From positions 62,001-126,000 of the forward strand of contig DATIXJ010000027.1 in NCBI GenBank assembly GCA_035518715.1: a DNA stretch of 64,000 nt, read 5' to 3'. Origin of the DNA: DATIXJ01 sp035518715. GTDB taxonomy: Bacteria > Bacteroidota > Ignavibacteria > UBA10030 > SZUA-254. This document shows, piece by piece, positions 42,575 to 51,802 of the stretch. The position numbers were made by a program, and so were the translations under genes. Below the pieces are notes generated by a model, which was not told the DNA's origin, ran no database searches, and was given only the letters and a program-made list of their open reading frames with translations. Within the stretch, counting starts at the first letter, position 1. Each line of letters begins with the position of its first letter.

Positions 42575-44493
42575 GCGCAGGCTCTTTCAACATCAGGCAG
42601 CTTTCTACATCCCGCATTCTCTACCTTGCCGCCGCCTGCTGGGTGATACTCTATGCCGCTGCATCGTTTCTTCCCGATTCACCTCTCTGGGGATTAAACC
42701 ACCTCGCATTCTTCCCCGGAGCTGAACGGATCGGCATCCTCCTTCTTGCAATTGTCCTCCTGATTCCGAAGGTCAGTTCGCTCTACCTCTCCGCCGCAGA
42801 GAATCTTTTCGAACGCGTCCAGCGGACGCAAATGCTCAGGTCGGCCGTGACGATTCTTCTCGGAACCGCTTCGATGCTGATATTTTTCCGGTTGAGGATT
42901 GTGACGGACATCTACGGTGATACGCGCACTCTTCTCTCATGGTTGAGCAGATATCACTACTCCCTGGTGGATCTTCTTGATCCGAAAGAGACCGAGCCGC
43001 TCACGCGTATGATCCACCAATCGGTTGCTGACTGGTTTCATCTCGATTTGAAATTCACATTTCAGGTCGTTGGAGTTCTCGCCGGCGGTATTGCCGTGAT
43101 GACCTATCTCATGGCCGTACAGTATGTGCGCGGTCCGGCGCCATGGAAGCTCTTCGTTCTTCTTGTGGGCCTCACCGCGGGTGTCAATCAGCTCTATTTC
43201 GGGCACGTTGAAGATTACACCCTCTTCCATTTGTGGTCCCTCTTCTTTCTCATCGTGCTCTGGGTATCGTTTGAGGGGAAAAATGTCGTTCTCCTGATGG
43301 TCGCGTCCCTTGTGGTGGGGGCACGTCTTCACGTCGAAGCGGTATTTTTTATACCGACCTGCATCTACGCCGTTCTCCACGCCTCGAAAGAGACATCCTC
43401 CCGGGTGCGGCGGTGGATTGAACCGCGTGCGATCGGAGTGTTCGTGGGCAGCACTGTAGTGGCCGGCACGCTGGCGTATTTCTTCTATTTCCATGCAGAT
43501 CACTATGTCGTCGGCGACCGGGATGAGGTCTTCAAGAAACTCTTTCTTCCCATGGTCAATTTTCACCTGCCGCCGCATTCCTATTCCCTCCTATCGTGGA
43601 AACACGTTTCTGACTGGATCCAGGAGATCCTCTTCACCGTCTCGCCGGCTGCGGTAGGCATGTTCGTTCTCGCGATCGTCTTTCGCCGGCGTATCGACTG
43701 GAAAGATCCGAAAATTCTTTGCTATGGACTTGCGTCATTCTATTTTCTGCTCTTCAACATGACCATCAATCCGATGCTCACGCCAATCCGGGACTGGGAT
43801 TTTCTCTCTCTTGCTGCGGATCCGCTCACGTTTCTTGCGATCGCACTCTCGCAACAGATCTTTCTGATGTTCAAGGAACCCGGGGATCAGAGAACCATCC
43901 TTGCCATCGGTGTCGCTCTTGCAGTCATCTCATGCTCGATCTTCCTTGTCAATGCCGATCCCGTGAAGGTGAGCCGGCGTCTCGAAGGGACCGGAACATG
44001 GGCTTATCATGGCTTTTATTCCGGTTCTTCGTATATTATCAACGTCGGCGAGAAAATGATCACTGATCCCGGCGAGCAGATTACGCGACGCGAGGAAGAG
44101 ATCCGGAAGCTGGAACCCTCCGCGTCGCATCCCGACCTCGAATTGGGCGTGCTCTATCACAAACTGGGCGAGGCGGCACTGGTGGCACATCAATATGACC
44201 TGGCAATGAATACGTTCACGCTGGCCTATGCCAATGATTCAACCAATGCATCTGCCATTCGCTCGCTCGGACTCATTGCCATGCTGAACGGACGCTATGA
44301 TGACGCAGAAGAGATGCTGGACTATTATAATGAAAACCTCAATCGGCCGATCGTCCGGGATTTCGGGGCGCTGGTTCTTGCGCAGGAGCTTGCACACCTT
44401 CGAATGCTTGAAGCAGATCACGCCGATTCCTCTGCGATCCGGCGCCAGCGGGAAGACGTCACTGCGTTTTATGTCGGCGAATATTATAAATAG
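42571..44493 (+). CDS. polytopic membrane protein with TPR tail (GT-C-like)
   Basis: 640 residues from GTG 42571 (AAGGGGAG upstream). There are about 11 transmembrane helices in residues 15-465, with an acidic motif after the second or third helix (IVTDIYGDTRTLLSW) and GHVEDYTLFHLWSLFFL. The arrangement resembles GT-C glycosyltransferases or the TMTC-like protein at 4757. The C-terminal 150 residues are helical repeats of TPR type (LGVLYHKLGEAALVAHQYDLAMNTF, ASAIRSLGLIAMLNGRYDDAEEML). It may be a glycosyltransferase or an assembly factor of the locus; substrate and donor are unknown. Confidence 0.75.
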   Translation: MSAGSFNIRQLSTSRILYLAAACWVILYAAASFLPDSPLWGLNHLAFFPGAERIGILLLAIVLLIPKVSSLYLSAAENLFERVQRTQMLRSAVTILLGTASMLIFFRLRIVTDIYGDTRTLLSWLSRYHYSLVDLLDPKETEPLTRMIHQSVADWFHLDLKFTFQVVGVLAGGIAVMTYLMAVQYVRGPAPWKLFVLLVGLTAGVNQLYFGHVEDYTLFHLWSLFFLIVLWVSFEGKNVVLLMVASLVVGARLHVEAVFFIPTCIYAVLHASKETSSRVRRWIEPRAIGVFVGSTVVAGTLAYFFYFHADHYVVGDRDEVFKKLFLPMVNFHLPPHSYSLLSWKHVSDWIQEILFTVSPAAVGMFVLAIVFRRRIDWKDPKILCYGLASFYFLLFNMTINPMLTPIRDWDFLSLAADPLTFLAIALSQQIFLMFKEPGDQRTILAIGVALAVISCSIFLVNADPVKVSRRLEGTGTWAYHGFYSGSSYIINVGEKMITDPGEQITRREEEIRKLEPSASHPDLELGVLYHKLGEAALVAHQYDLAMNTFTLAYANDSTNASAIRSLGLIAMLNGRYDDAEEMLDYYNENLNRPIVRDFGALVLAQELAHLRMLEADHADSSAIRRQREDVTAFYVGEYYK

Positions 44494-44508
44494 GCGGCCC
44501 GGACCGGT

Positions 44509-45639
44509 GTGAAAATCATTATCGTGGGAACGGCGTTTCCTCTCCGCGGCGGCATCGCACACTTCAACGCACTGCTTGCATCACACCTCAAACTCAGGCA
44601 TGGGGTGGAGACCGTTACATTCAAACGCCAGTATCCGAAGCTGCTGTTTCCCGGAAAAACGCAGGAGGAATCCGGAGAGCAGGCTGGTATTGAGCCCGCG
44701 CCACAGCTCGTTGATTCGATTAACCCGTTCAACTGGTGGAGTGTTGCTCGTCAGATTGCGGCACGGCATCCCGATCTTCTCATCTTCAAGTACTGGCTTC
44801 CTTTTTTCGGCCCCTGTTTCGGAACGATTGCCGGAAGCGTGAAGAAGAGAAGCGGTGCGAAGGTTATTTACATCTGCGACAATATCATTCCCCACGAACG
44901 GCGGCCGGGAGATGTGGCATTCACGCGGTATGCGTTCCGCCGGGCGGATGGGTTTATTGTCCAGTCGGATGCGGTCGAAAAAGATCTCCGGACGCATTTT
45001 CCCGGTTCGCATTACCGGAAAGTCCCGCATCCGGTATATGAGAATTTTGGAACGGCGATTCCGAAGGAAACGGCCAGGAAGAAACTGGGGATTCGTGCTG
45101 AAAGGATCATGTTGTTTTTTGGATATGTCCGTGCATATAAGGGACTATTTGTCCTGATCGATGCGATGAGCCATTTGAAAGATGCCGGTATCCATCTTCT
45201 TGTCGTCGGCGAGTTTTATGATGATGAGCAGAAATACCGTTCACGTGTGGAAGGCCTTGGGCTTGGATCGAGCGTGACGTTTGTATCGGAATATGTTCCG
45301 AACGATCGGGTGGGTGAATATTTCAGCGCCGCGGATGTGGTGGTGCTTCCGTATCTTTCCGCGACGCAGAGCGGGATCGTGCAGATCGCATACAATTTCG
45401 ACAAGCCGGTCATTGCAACAACCACAGGCGGACTGGTAGAAGTCGTGGTGGAAGGAAAAACCGGTTTTCTTGTTCCCCCCGGTTCTCCAAAGGAGCTTGC
45501 CGGATCTATACGAAGATTTTATGATGAAAAAAAGGAAGCCGCGTTTGTGGAACATGTGAAAACCGAAAAGAAGAAATACAGCTGGGATTCACTCGTGGAA
45601 AATATTGAGGCACTGGCAGCGGAAGTATCGGGATCATAA
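44509..45639 (+). CDS. GT4-type glycosyltransferase
   Basis: 376 residues, starting GTG 44509. The N-terminal GT-B domain has IIIVGTAFPLRGGIAHFNALLA and the C-terminal domain has LFFGYVRAYKGLFVLIDAM, YFSAADVVVLPYLSATQSGIVQIAYNFDKPVIAT and VVEGKTGFLVPPGSPKEL. The E-x7-E region is replaced by SATQSGIVQIA, a common variant. It adds a sugar to a lipid-linked or nucleotide-activated acceptor in the cytoplasm. The stop overlaps the next gene by 1 nt (TAATG). Confidence 0.92.
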   Translation: MKIIIVGTAFPLRGGIAHFNALLASHLKLRHGVETVTFKRQYPKLLFPGKTQEESGEQAGIEPAPQLVDSINPFNWWSVARQIAARHPDLLIFKYWLPFFGPCFGTIAGSVKKRSGAKVIYICDNIIPHERRPGDVAFTRYAFRRADGFIVQSDAVEKDLRTHFPGSHYRKVPHPVYENFGTAIPKETARKKLGIRAERIMLFFGYVRAYKGLFVLIDAMSHLKDAGIHLLVVGEFYDDEQKYRSRVEGLGLGSSVTFVSEYVPNDRVGEYFSAADVVVLPYLSATQSGIVQIAYNFDKPVIATTTGGLVEVVVEGKTGFLVPPGSPKELAGSIRRFYDEKKEAAFVEHVKTEKKKYSWDSLVENIEALAAEVSGS

Positions 45640-46424
45640 TGGAAATTACCGAAGCGGGAAGAAAATACTGGCAGTATGAGTATGATGTGATGGCGCAGTA
45701 TCTGCTGCCGCTGATGCGTGAGTGGGGTGTGAAGATCGAAGGCGCCACTGTTCTCGACGTCGGCTGCGGCGACGGCGGCGGCATCAGCGCGATGTATGAT
45801 GCGGGAATGCACTGCAAGGGTTTCGATATCACACAGCCGTACATCGACCTTGCCCATGCCATGAGCGAAGGGAGGAAGATGGAGATGTTTGTCGGCTCCA
45901 TCTACGCGAATCCCATCCCGCTGGAAGGTGAGCGGTTCGATGTGGTGATACTCCACGATGTGTTTGAACATCTCGAACGGAAGACGTACGTCCTGGAAAC
46001 TCTCAAGAAGTATCTGCTTCCGTCCGGGCAGCTGGTAATTACCTTCCCGCCGTATTATTCCGCATTCGGGGCGCATCAGCAATTTCTCTCCGCCCGATAC
46101 GGCAAGATTCCCTTCTTTCATCTTATGCCGTTTGCAGTTTCCGGTATCATCCCAAAACTGAAGAACGAGCAGCCTCATCTCGTCGAGGAGATTCAGAAAC
46201 TTGCACGCCTGAAAATGGGGATAGGAAACTTCGAGCACCTGCTTCGGGAAACAAATTATCGGATCGAGAAGAAGAAATTCTATACGATCGGTCCGAATCA
46301 TATCCGTTTCGGATTGAAACCGCTTGGTGCAGGCGTCGTCGGAAGCATACCGGGGCTGCGTGAGCTTCTCGTGTCCGGTGTCGTTTATCTTCTCTCCGCG
46401 GGGAATGGAGGGCGGGCGAAGTGA
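45639..46424 (+). CDS. class I SAM-dependent methyltransferase
   Basis: 261 residues. The SAM motif is TVLDVGCGDGGGISAMYDAG and the post-motif is FDVVILHDVFEHLERKTYVLETLKKYL. A longer C-terminal segment (PPYYSAFGAHQQFLSARYGKIPFFHL) resembles methyltransferases of surface-polysaccharide clusters. It is probably O- or N-methylation of a glycan residue. It overlaps the GT4 stop by 1 nt and the epimerase start by 4 nt. Confidence 0.88.
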   Translation: MEITEAGRKYWQYEYDVMAQYLLPLMREWGVKIEGATVLDVGCGDGGGISAMYDAGMHCKGFDITQPYIDLAHAMSEGRKMEMFVGSIYANPIPLEGERFDVVILHDVFEHLERKTYVLETLKKYLLPSGQLVITFPPYYSAFGAHQQFLSARYGKIPFFHLMPFAVSGIIPKLKNEQPHLVEEIQKLARLKMGIGNFEHLLRETNYRIEKKKFYTIGPNHIRFGLKPLGAGVVGSIPGLRELLVSGVVYLLSAGNGGRAK

Positions 46425-47536
46425 AGACTGCCGTGGTATTCGGAACGCGTCCCGAGACGATAAAGCTTGCACCGGTAGTGAAAGAGCTGGAGAAGCGCAA
46501 GCTCGATCATGCCGTCATTGTTACGGCACAGCACAGGGAGATGCTCGACCAGGAGCTTGGCGTTTTTAACATCACGCCGCATCATGATCTCAATATCATG
46601 CAGCACAACCAGGATCTCTTTCATGTAACGACTGCCGTACTCAATCACATCAAACCGGTCCTGGCGAAGGAGATGCCGGATGTGCTCCTTGTCCAGGGAG
46701 ACACGACGACGACATTTGCGGCAAGCTTAGCGGCATTCTACCTGAAAATTCCCGTTGGGCATGTGGAGGCGGGGCTCCGGACGTGGAACAAGTTCAATCC
46801 GTGGCCCGAGGAATTGAACCGCCAGCTCACGACACGCCTGACGGATTTCCATTTCGCACCGACGGAATGGGCCGGAAAGAACCTGCGAAGTGAGGGCATC
46901 GAGAAAGAGCGGATTTACGTAACCGGAAATACGGTCATCGATGCGCTGCTCATGATCGTCGATCCGAATTACAAGTTCACCGAAGCGCCTCTCGATAAGA
47001 TCGATTTTGAGAAGAAGCGGATCATCGTACTCACTTCGCACAGGCGTGAGAATTTCGGCGACCCGATGGGACAGATATTCACGGCGTGCAGGATGCTGGT
47101 GGAAAAATATCCTGACACGGAATTGATTTATCCCGTGCATCCGAATCCGAACGTGCAGAAGAAAGCGAAGGAAATCCTCGCCGGTGTTCCGCGGATTCAC
47201 CTGATCAAGCCGATGGAGTATCGGCCTTTCGTTCAGCTGATGAACAAATGTTACCTGATTCTGACGGATTCTGGCGGCGTGCAGGAAGAAGCGCCCTCGC
47301 TCGGGAAGCCGGTGCTCGTACTCCGGAAGACGACGGAGCGTCCCGAGGCGATCGAAGCCGGCACGGCAAAGCTGGTGGGTACCGACCGCGATCCCATTTT
47401 CCGTGAGGCCGACAAGCTTCTCTCCGACCGCAAAGCGTATCTTGAGATGTCGACAAAGGCGAACCCGTACGGCGACGGCAAGGCATCGGAGCGGATCGTC
47501 GACATACTTCTCCGGAGCGTAGTAAAGGCAACGTGA
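46421..47536 (+). CDS. wecB: UDP-N-acetylglucosamine 2-epimerase
   Basis: 371 residues, the standard length of non-hydrolysing enzymes (EC 5.1.3.14). Motifs are VVFGTRPETIKLAPVVKEL, VTAQHREMLDQ, VQGDTTTTFAASLAAFYLKIPVGHVEAGLRTW, PEELNRQLT, ILTSHRRENFG and LILTDSGGVQEEAPSLGKPVLVLR. It makes UDP-ManNAc from UDP-GlcNAc, showing that the locus glycan contains ManNAc or a derivative. The start is GTG 46421 with GGAGGGCGGG upstream. No wecC-type dehydrogenase is in the window. Confidence 0.96.
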   Translation: MKTAVVFGTRPETIKLAPVVKELEKRKLDHAVIVTAQHREMLDQELGVFNITPHHDLNIMQHNQDLFHVTTAVLNHIKPVLAKEMPDVLLVQGDTTTTFAASLAAFYLKIPVGHVEAGLRTWNKFNPWPEELNRQLTTRLTDFHFAPTEWAGKNLRSEGIEKERIYVTGNTVIDALLMIVDPNYKFTEAPLDKIDFEKKRIIVLTSHRRENFGDPMGQIFTACRMLVEKYPDTELIYPVHPNPNVQKKAKEILAGVPRIHLIKPMEYRPFVQLMNKCYLILTDSGGVQEEAPSLGKPVLVLRKTTERPEAIEAGTAKLVGTDRDPIFREADKLLSDRKAYLEMSTKANPYGDGKASERIVDILLRSVVKAT

Positions 47537-48438
47537 TGCCTCAGCAGTTTCCTCTCGTCTATTGCAACGTCCTGACGCTGAACGGCAGGGACGTCCTCGT
47601 CGAGACACTCGATACCATCCGTGCAATGACCTATCCCAATTTCAAAGTGCTTGTGGTGGATAACGGCTCGACGGACGGGTCGCAGAAGTTCCTGAAAGAG
47701 AAGTACCCGTGGGTTCATCTCATTGAGAACGGGGAAAACCTCGGCGTCACCGGCGGGCGGAATGTGGGAATGAAGTACGCTCTTGAACATGGAGCGGAGT
47801 GGATTCATCATATCGACAACGATGTAAAGGTCGATCCGGAGCTGTTGAGCGAGCTGATGCGTGCCGCAGCGACCGATTCCAAGATCGGAATACTCGGCTC
47901 CAAGATCTTCTATTATGCGAAACCGGACACACTCTGGTATGCGGGAGGAAACGTAAACTACTGGACCGGCATGGTGACGCACCGCGGCTTGCGGCAGAAG
48001 GATACGGGTAAATACGACAGGTTCGAAGACACCGCGTATGTTGTGGGGTGCTCTTTCTGTCTGAGCCGCAACGTTCTCGAAACCGTGGGGATGTTTGATC
48101 CCATTTTTAATCCGTTCTACACGGAAGATTCCGACATGTGTGCACGGGCGGTGAGGTCGGGGTTCCGCGTGGTCTATGTCCCGACGGCGAAGCTCTGGCA
48201 CCGCGTCTCGACTTCGAGCGGCGGTATCATCACACCGAAGCGGATGACGCTGAAGATCGAGTACAATCTTATTTATTTCAAGCGCTACGCCCGCTGGTAC
48301 CACTGGCTGACGATCCCGTGGTGCATCGGCTTCCTGACGCTTGTCTTCCTGGTCAAGGAGCTTGCCAAAGGCAAATTCAGCACAATTCCCGCGCTGGCGA
48401 AGGGATTTGTCAAGGCGGTGAAACAGCTCTTCGGGTAA
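47533..48438 (+). CDS. GT2 glycosyltransferase (rhamnosyl-transferase-like)
   Basis: 301 residues; GTG 47533 or the adjacent ATG 47536 (AAGG 7 nt before) may start. The GT-A core has VYCNVLTLNGRDVLVETLDTI, VVDNGSTDGSQKFL, GENLGVTGGRNVGMKYAL and HIDNDVKVDPELL. The later GCSFCLSRNVLETVGMFDPIF and YTEDSDMCARAVRSGFRVVYVP are typical of WcaA/RfbF-like transferases. A hydrophobic C-terminal helix (WLTIPWCIGFLTLVFLV) may contact the membrane. It is the last gene of the glycan operon, overlapping wecB by 4 nt. Confidence 0.92.
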   Translation: MMPQQFPLVYCNVLTLNGRDVLVETLDTIRAMTYPNFKVLVVDNGSTDGSQKFLKEKYPWVHLIENGENLGVTGGRNVGMKYALEHGAEWIHHIDNDVKVDPELLSELMRAAATDSKIGILGSKIFYYAKPDTLWYAGGNVNYWTGMVTHRGLRQKDTGKYDRFEDTAYVVGCSFCLSRNVLETVGMFDPIFNPFYTEDSDMCARAVRSGFRVVYVPTAKLWHRVSTSSGGIITPKRMTLKIEYNLIYFKRYARWYHWLTIPWCIGFLTLVFLVKELAKGKFSTIPALAKGFVKAVKQLFG

Positions 48439-48793
48439 GTTCTTATCTCCGTTCTTTCCAATAATTCCAGCCCATCTTCAATTTCGCTTGAAGATTCGCA
48501 AATAATTCGTTACCATTCTTCATGTGTCGAATTTTTGGGGGATGAAATTCGACGCTCCCTTGACGACTGATGTCCGGTTGAATCAGTGCGGGGGTCTTTC
48601 GAAATGAATTCGACGGTGACCGCAGATCTGCGATTCCCGTCGGGTTACCACCACAGCGTTTATCATCTGGCTCTTTTTCTGTTTTGATTTTCATTGTTCC
48701 GGGGATTTTGCTTCAGTTTACCGACAACGATAATGAGGCTTCTTCCGTGGACAACTAAAAGTGTCAAACACGCCGTGTGGCGAAATGCCAAAC
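48439..48793. other. non-coding stretch with palindromes between glycan locus and cassettes
   Basis: No convincing gene is present. It contains a perfect 9-bp inverted repeat GTCGAATTT/AAATTCGAC (48526-48553) and the 12-bp palindrome CGCAGATCTGCG (48621-48632). Base composition drops compared with the glycan genes. The boundary of the accessory region lies here. Confidence 0.6.
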
Positions 48794-48800
48794 GTTATGT
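48794..48800 (+). repeat. attC-like right-hand box (GTTATGT)
   Basis: AACGTTATGTG matches the boxes at 50233 and 53043 (ACGTTATGCG). It stands 30 nt before the first cassette gene. I see no matching left-hand box, so this may be a degenerate attC or the end of a lost cassette. Confidence 0.4.
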
Positions 48801-48829
48801 GCAATTGCTTCGCGGTCAAGGGAAAAAAC

Positions 48830-50203
48830 ATGAAGTCAACACATGATACTCATTGGAAGCTTTGGATCATCTTACTCGTTGCTTTCCTCAATGGCTTATT
48901 GATGAATCGGGGTTCAGCCTGTCAGTGTTTTTCTGGCCCTCCATGCGAGGCCTACAAATACTCAGGTGTGATATTCATTGGTGAACTGCTGACTCAACAA
49001 AACTCTGGTTTCGGCGGGAGGATTGGAATTCTCTATTCTTTCAAGGTCACAAAATTGTACAAAGGGAAACGATCAGGTGAAATGAAGATCATGTCAGGGT
49101 TTGGCGGAGGGGATTGTGGCTATCCTTTTGAGAAAGGAATTCCTTATTTGATATATGCTGATTCTATCCAGGGTGGTGTGCTATATACCGACATCTGTAC
49201 TCGAACCCGTCAAGTAAGAGAAGCCGCTCTCGACCTATCGTACCTCGACAATTTGCCGAAATCAGCTGAGCAAACTCACGCCTGGGGTAGTATAATGCAG
49301 TTTGATAGTCTCACTGACTATTACATAAAATTCAAACCTTCACCCGGTGTCCAAATCAGTACAGTTGCCAATGGTCAGCGTCTCAAAACCTTTTCCGATA
49401 GCCTCGGCAATTTCGAATTTGTCAATCTTCCCCCCGACAGTTACAAATTCAGTATCACCGTACCCCACAATTTTATGCTGGAATACGGCGATGCTTATAC
49501 TGAAGTTCGATTGGCACCATCGGGTTGTGCAATGATTCCCCTTACGCTTGTTCCCGATGGCCGCATTAGTGGTCGGGTATTAGATAACGATGGCAAATCC
49601 GTGCCGCTGATCGACGTCGATCTGATGGCAGTAGATTCTGGCTATTCAAATAATTCGTACTTGCACACCATTGGTACCCGTGGATACACAAATCGGGATG
49701 GGAGATATACGATTCGGGGAGTTCCTCCAGGCAAATATTATGTTGGGGTGAACTTGATACATGAGCCCAGGGGAAGACAGCCCTTCCCTCCAACATTCTA
49801 TCCTGGAGTGACAGACAGATCGCAAGCACGAAAGATTGAAATGAAACTTGGCGATGCAAGAGATTCCACTGACATTCTCATGCAACAACAATATGCGGTA
49901 AAAAAAATCGAAGGAATCCTCAAGTACTCCGATGGGAGCGCTGTCCGAGGTGGCTATGTTACATTTGACGAAACAAGAACAAAGGTTCTGGCAGCAAAAC
50001 AATATGCTGAGAGCGCCGTCGATTCCACTGGCCATTTCTCACTCCCCGCATTGAGAAACCAGAAAGGCTGGATCCACGCAACAATCAATCCTGATCCGGC
50101 ATTAAAAAATTTCGTTGTAACGAATCCGGAACCAATCGAGATTACAGCGAGCGAAGGTACTCGGGTGTTTATTATCAAATTTGCCCTGAAACCAAATAGA
50201 TAA
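48830..50203 (+). CDS. exported protein with carboxypeptidase-regulatory/SdrD-like repeats (cassette 1)
   Basis: 457 residues from ATG 48830 (AGGGAA upstream); longer in-frame sequence to 48761 crosses the attC-like box. The signal peptide (LWIILLVAFLNGLLMNRGSACQC) leads into a Cys-containing domain (about 30-150) resembling tissue-inhibitor-like or netrin-like modules (GVIFIGELL...FKVTKLYKGK). At least two beta-sandwich modules follow (LGNFEFVNLPPDSYKFSI, GRYTIRGVPPGKYYVGV) of the carboxypeptidase-regulatory type, and a third lies near the end. It may be a surface or adhesive protein. It is AT-richer than neighbouring genes and flanked by attC-like boxes. Confidence 0.78.
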   Translation: MKSTHDTHWKLWIILLVAFLNGLLMNRGSACQCFSGPPCEAYKYSGVIFIGELLTQQNSGFGGRIGILYSFKVTKLYKGKRSGEMKIMSGFGGGDCGYPFEKGIPYLIYADSIQGGVLYTDICTRTRQVREAALDLSYLDNLPKSAEQTHAWGSIMQFDSLTDYYIKFKPSPGVQISTVANGQRLKTFSDSLGNFEFVNLPPDSYKFSITVPHNFMLEYGDAYTEVRLAPSGCAMIPLTLVPDGRISGRVLDNDGKSVPLIDVDLMAVDSGYSNNSYLHTIGTRGYTNRDGRYTIRGVPPGKYYVGVNLIHEPRGRQPFPPTFYPGVTDRSQARKIEMKLGDARDSTDILMQQQYAVKKIEGILKYSDGSAVRGGYVTFDETRTKVLAAKQYAESAVDSTGHFSLPALRNQKGWIHATINPDPALKNFVVTNPEPIEITASEGTRVFIIKFALKPNR

Positions 50204-50232
50204 TCGATCAACATCGCAAAGCAGCTGCGCAC

Positions 50233-50239
50233 GTTATGC
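50233..50239 (+). repeat. attC-like right-hand box (GTTATGC)
   Basis: CACGTTATGCGCC, 30 nt after the stop of the first cassette gene. The left arm would have to overlap that gene's 3' end and is not obvious, so the site looks truncated. The box is the same as that at 53043. Confidence 0.45.
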
Positions 50240-50300
50240 GCCATGAACGGCGGCAGCTGTGTTCTGCATTGGCCGTTTTTCATCCTGAGGATTCGACCAG

Positions 50301-50909
50301 ATGTCAACTGACAATAGTAAAAACGAGGTGGAACATTTCAACCGGTGGTCCCGCACATATGACAAGTCATGGATACAACGGTTCGCACTCCCTGTCCACC
50401 AAGACATGCTCGATGTTGCTGGTAATCTAGTCGCGGCTCCGCAATCGATTATCGATATAGGATGCGGAACCGGACAGCTTCTAATCAAAGCTTCAGCACG
50501 TTGGCCTTCGGCGTACCTTGTCGGCGTGGATCCTGCGATAGGCATGGTTGAGGTTGCACGCAGCCAAACTCGAGGTGCCACAATCTGTATCGCGAGTGCC
50601 GACTCGCTGCCGGTTGCTGACTCCTCAGCCGACATCGTCTTCAGTAGTCTCTCGTTCCATCACTGGGCTGATCAAACGAAAGGTCTTCGTGAAATAGCTC
50701 GCGTGCTGCGTCCGGCCGGTTGCCTCTGTATTGCAGACATTACAATGCCTGACTGGATTGCTAAAATAATCCGGCGCGTCAAGGTCAAAGCACCTGTGGA
50801 GATGGCTCGTCTTCTCACCGATGCTGGTTTGATAGTCAAATTGCAGAGGCGGAGTTCTACCAGATTTGTTCTGCTGACCGTCGGAGTTAAGAACTCGGGC
50901 AGGACGTGA
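50301..50909 (+). CDS. class I SAM-dependent methyltransferase (cassette 2)
   Basis: 202 residues. SAM-binding motifs are SIIDIGCGTGQLLIKASARW, GVDPAIGMVEVARSQ, ADSLPVADSSADIVFSSLSFHHW and VLRPAGCLCIADI, the UbiE/methyltransf_11 pattern. It is shorter than most members and ends in RRSSTRFVLLTVGVKN. The substrate is unknown. It lies between the box at 50233 and the full attC-like site at 50971-51095, as expected for a promoterless integron cassette. Confidence 0.87.
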   Translation: MSTDNSKNEVEHFNRWSRTYDKSWIQRFALPVHQDMLDVAGNLVAAPQSIIDIGCGTGQLLIKASARWPSAYLVGVDPAIGMVEVARSQTRGATICIASADSLPVADSSADIVFSSLSFHHWADQTKGLREIARVLRPAGCLCIADITMPDWIAKIIRRVKVKAPVEMARLLTDAGLIVKLQRRSSTRFVLLTVGVKNSGRT

Positions 50910-50970
50910 CCAATCAACACACTACGTTGCGGTGTAAGTGTTGATGCTGCCGTGCACGAGCGTATAACAG

Positions 50971-51095
50971 GCCTAACAACGGCGCTCCCTCATTTTATAT
51001 GGCGATGGCAACCCAAAACGAAAGCCTAAAGGATATCGCTCCATGCCGCACTCATTTAAGAGAAGAGCGCGGAGTGCGGCACGGCGTCGTTGGGC
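50971..51095 (+). repeat. attC-like recombination site (GCCTAAC ... GTTGGGC)
   Basis: The 125-bp element begins with GCCTAACAACG (R''-type RYYYAAC) and ends with CGTCGTTGGGC (R'-type GTTRRRY). The ends are complementary over about 11 positions with mismatches. Inside, GCGCTC/GAGCGC and the 9-bp repeat GCCGCACTC/GAGTGCGGC allow a long folded hairpin. This is the structure of an integron attC. The gene before it ends 61 nt away and the next begins 10 nt after it. Confidence 0.7.
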
Positions 51096-51105
51096 GAAAC
51101 GGTAG

Positions 51106-51732
51106 GTGGTGAACAACCCAATGCTGATCACACTCGAGATCCTGGCGGTGGTCATCGCACCCCTCATATTTCTATACCTCAAAGGAACCTGGCATTTACG
51201 TGCTTCCATCCCGTGTCTCGTCAGCATATCTATCCTGTGGTATCTGACCTACTCGCCGATACATGAGTTGAGCCATGCTGCCGCGACATATCTGGTAGGC
51301 GGCCAGGTCACCTACATGAAGCTCATTCCCCGGTTCTGGCTCGGCGAGTATGGACGCGCATGGATCACGCCGGCCGGAATTACGGAGGGCTGGCAGCAAC
51401 TCATCATGACAGCTTCTCCGTACATCATGGATGTGGCGTGTCTTACGGCAGTCATATTCGTTCTTCAACGAGGTTTCTCGAAGAAGGCCTTTGTCGTTGG
51501 TCTTGTCTTCATGCTTCTCTGTTTGAGGCCTGCATTTGATTTCATCTGCGAGACAATCGCGTTTCTCTCCGGCGACAGAGGAGACTTCTTCCACATAGAG
51601 ATTTTGACCGGAAGCTTTATGATCCGGCTGCTCTTGCTCCTATCGCTCGGGTTATCCCTGTTTGCTATCGTGAACATTTTGAGGCGCTTTGTCGGGTTTC
51701 CTGATGCTCCATTACGTACGGCGAGCACATGA
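51106..51732 (+). CDS. membrane protein with HExxH motif (M50-like metalloprotease, cassette 3)
   Basis: 208 residues from GTG 51106 (ATG 51121 is an alternative). There are four or five hydrophobic helices. HELSH (53-57) lies in a helix followed by AAATYLVGGQVTYMKLIPRFW, which resembles site-2-protease-like M50 active-site segments. A second conserved Asp motif (NPD/LDG) is not evident, so activity is uncertain. It begins 10 nt after an attC-like site. No attC is visible between it and the next gene. Confidence 0.7.
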   Translation: MVNNPMLITLEILAVVIAPLIFLYLKGTWHLRASIPCLVSISILWYLTYSPIHELSHAAATYLVGGQVTYMKLIPRFWLGEYGRAWITPAGITEGWQQLIMTASPYIMDVACLTAVIFVLQRGFSKKAFVVGLVFMLLCLRPAFDFICETIAFLSGDRGDFFHIEILTGSFMIRLLLLLSLGLSLFAIVNILRRFVGFPDAPLRTAST

Positions 51733-51802
51733 ACAAGCAGATGCTGCACTCTGAGGCGAACGGTCGACTTGAAACTGTGTGCAACAAATTCACTCTGATG
51801 AA

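Noticed and set aside
48443..48694. 83-codon minus-strand frame after the glycan operon
   Set aside because: Its composition is not clearly protein-like, it crosses two palindromes, and no ribosome site or family is visible.
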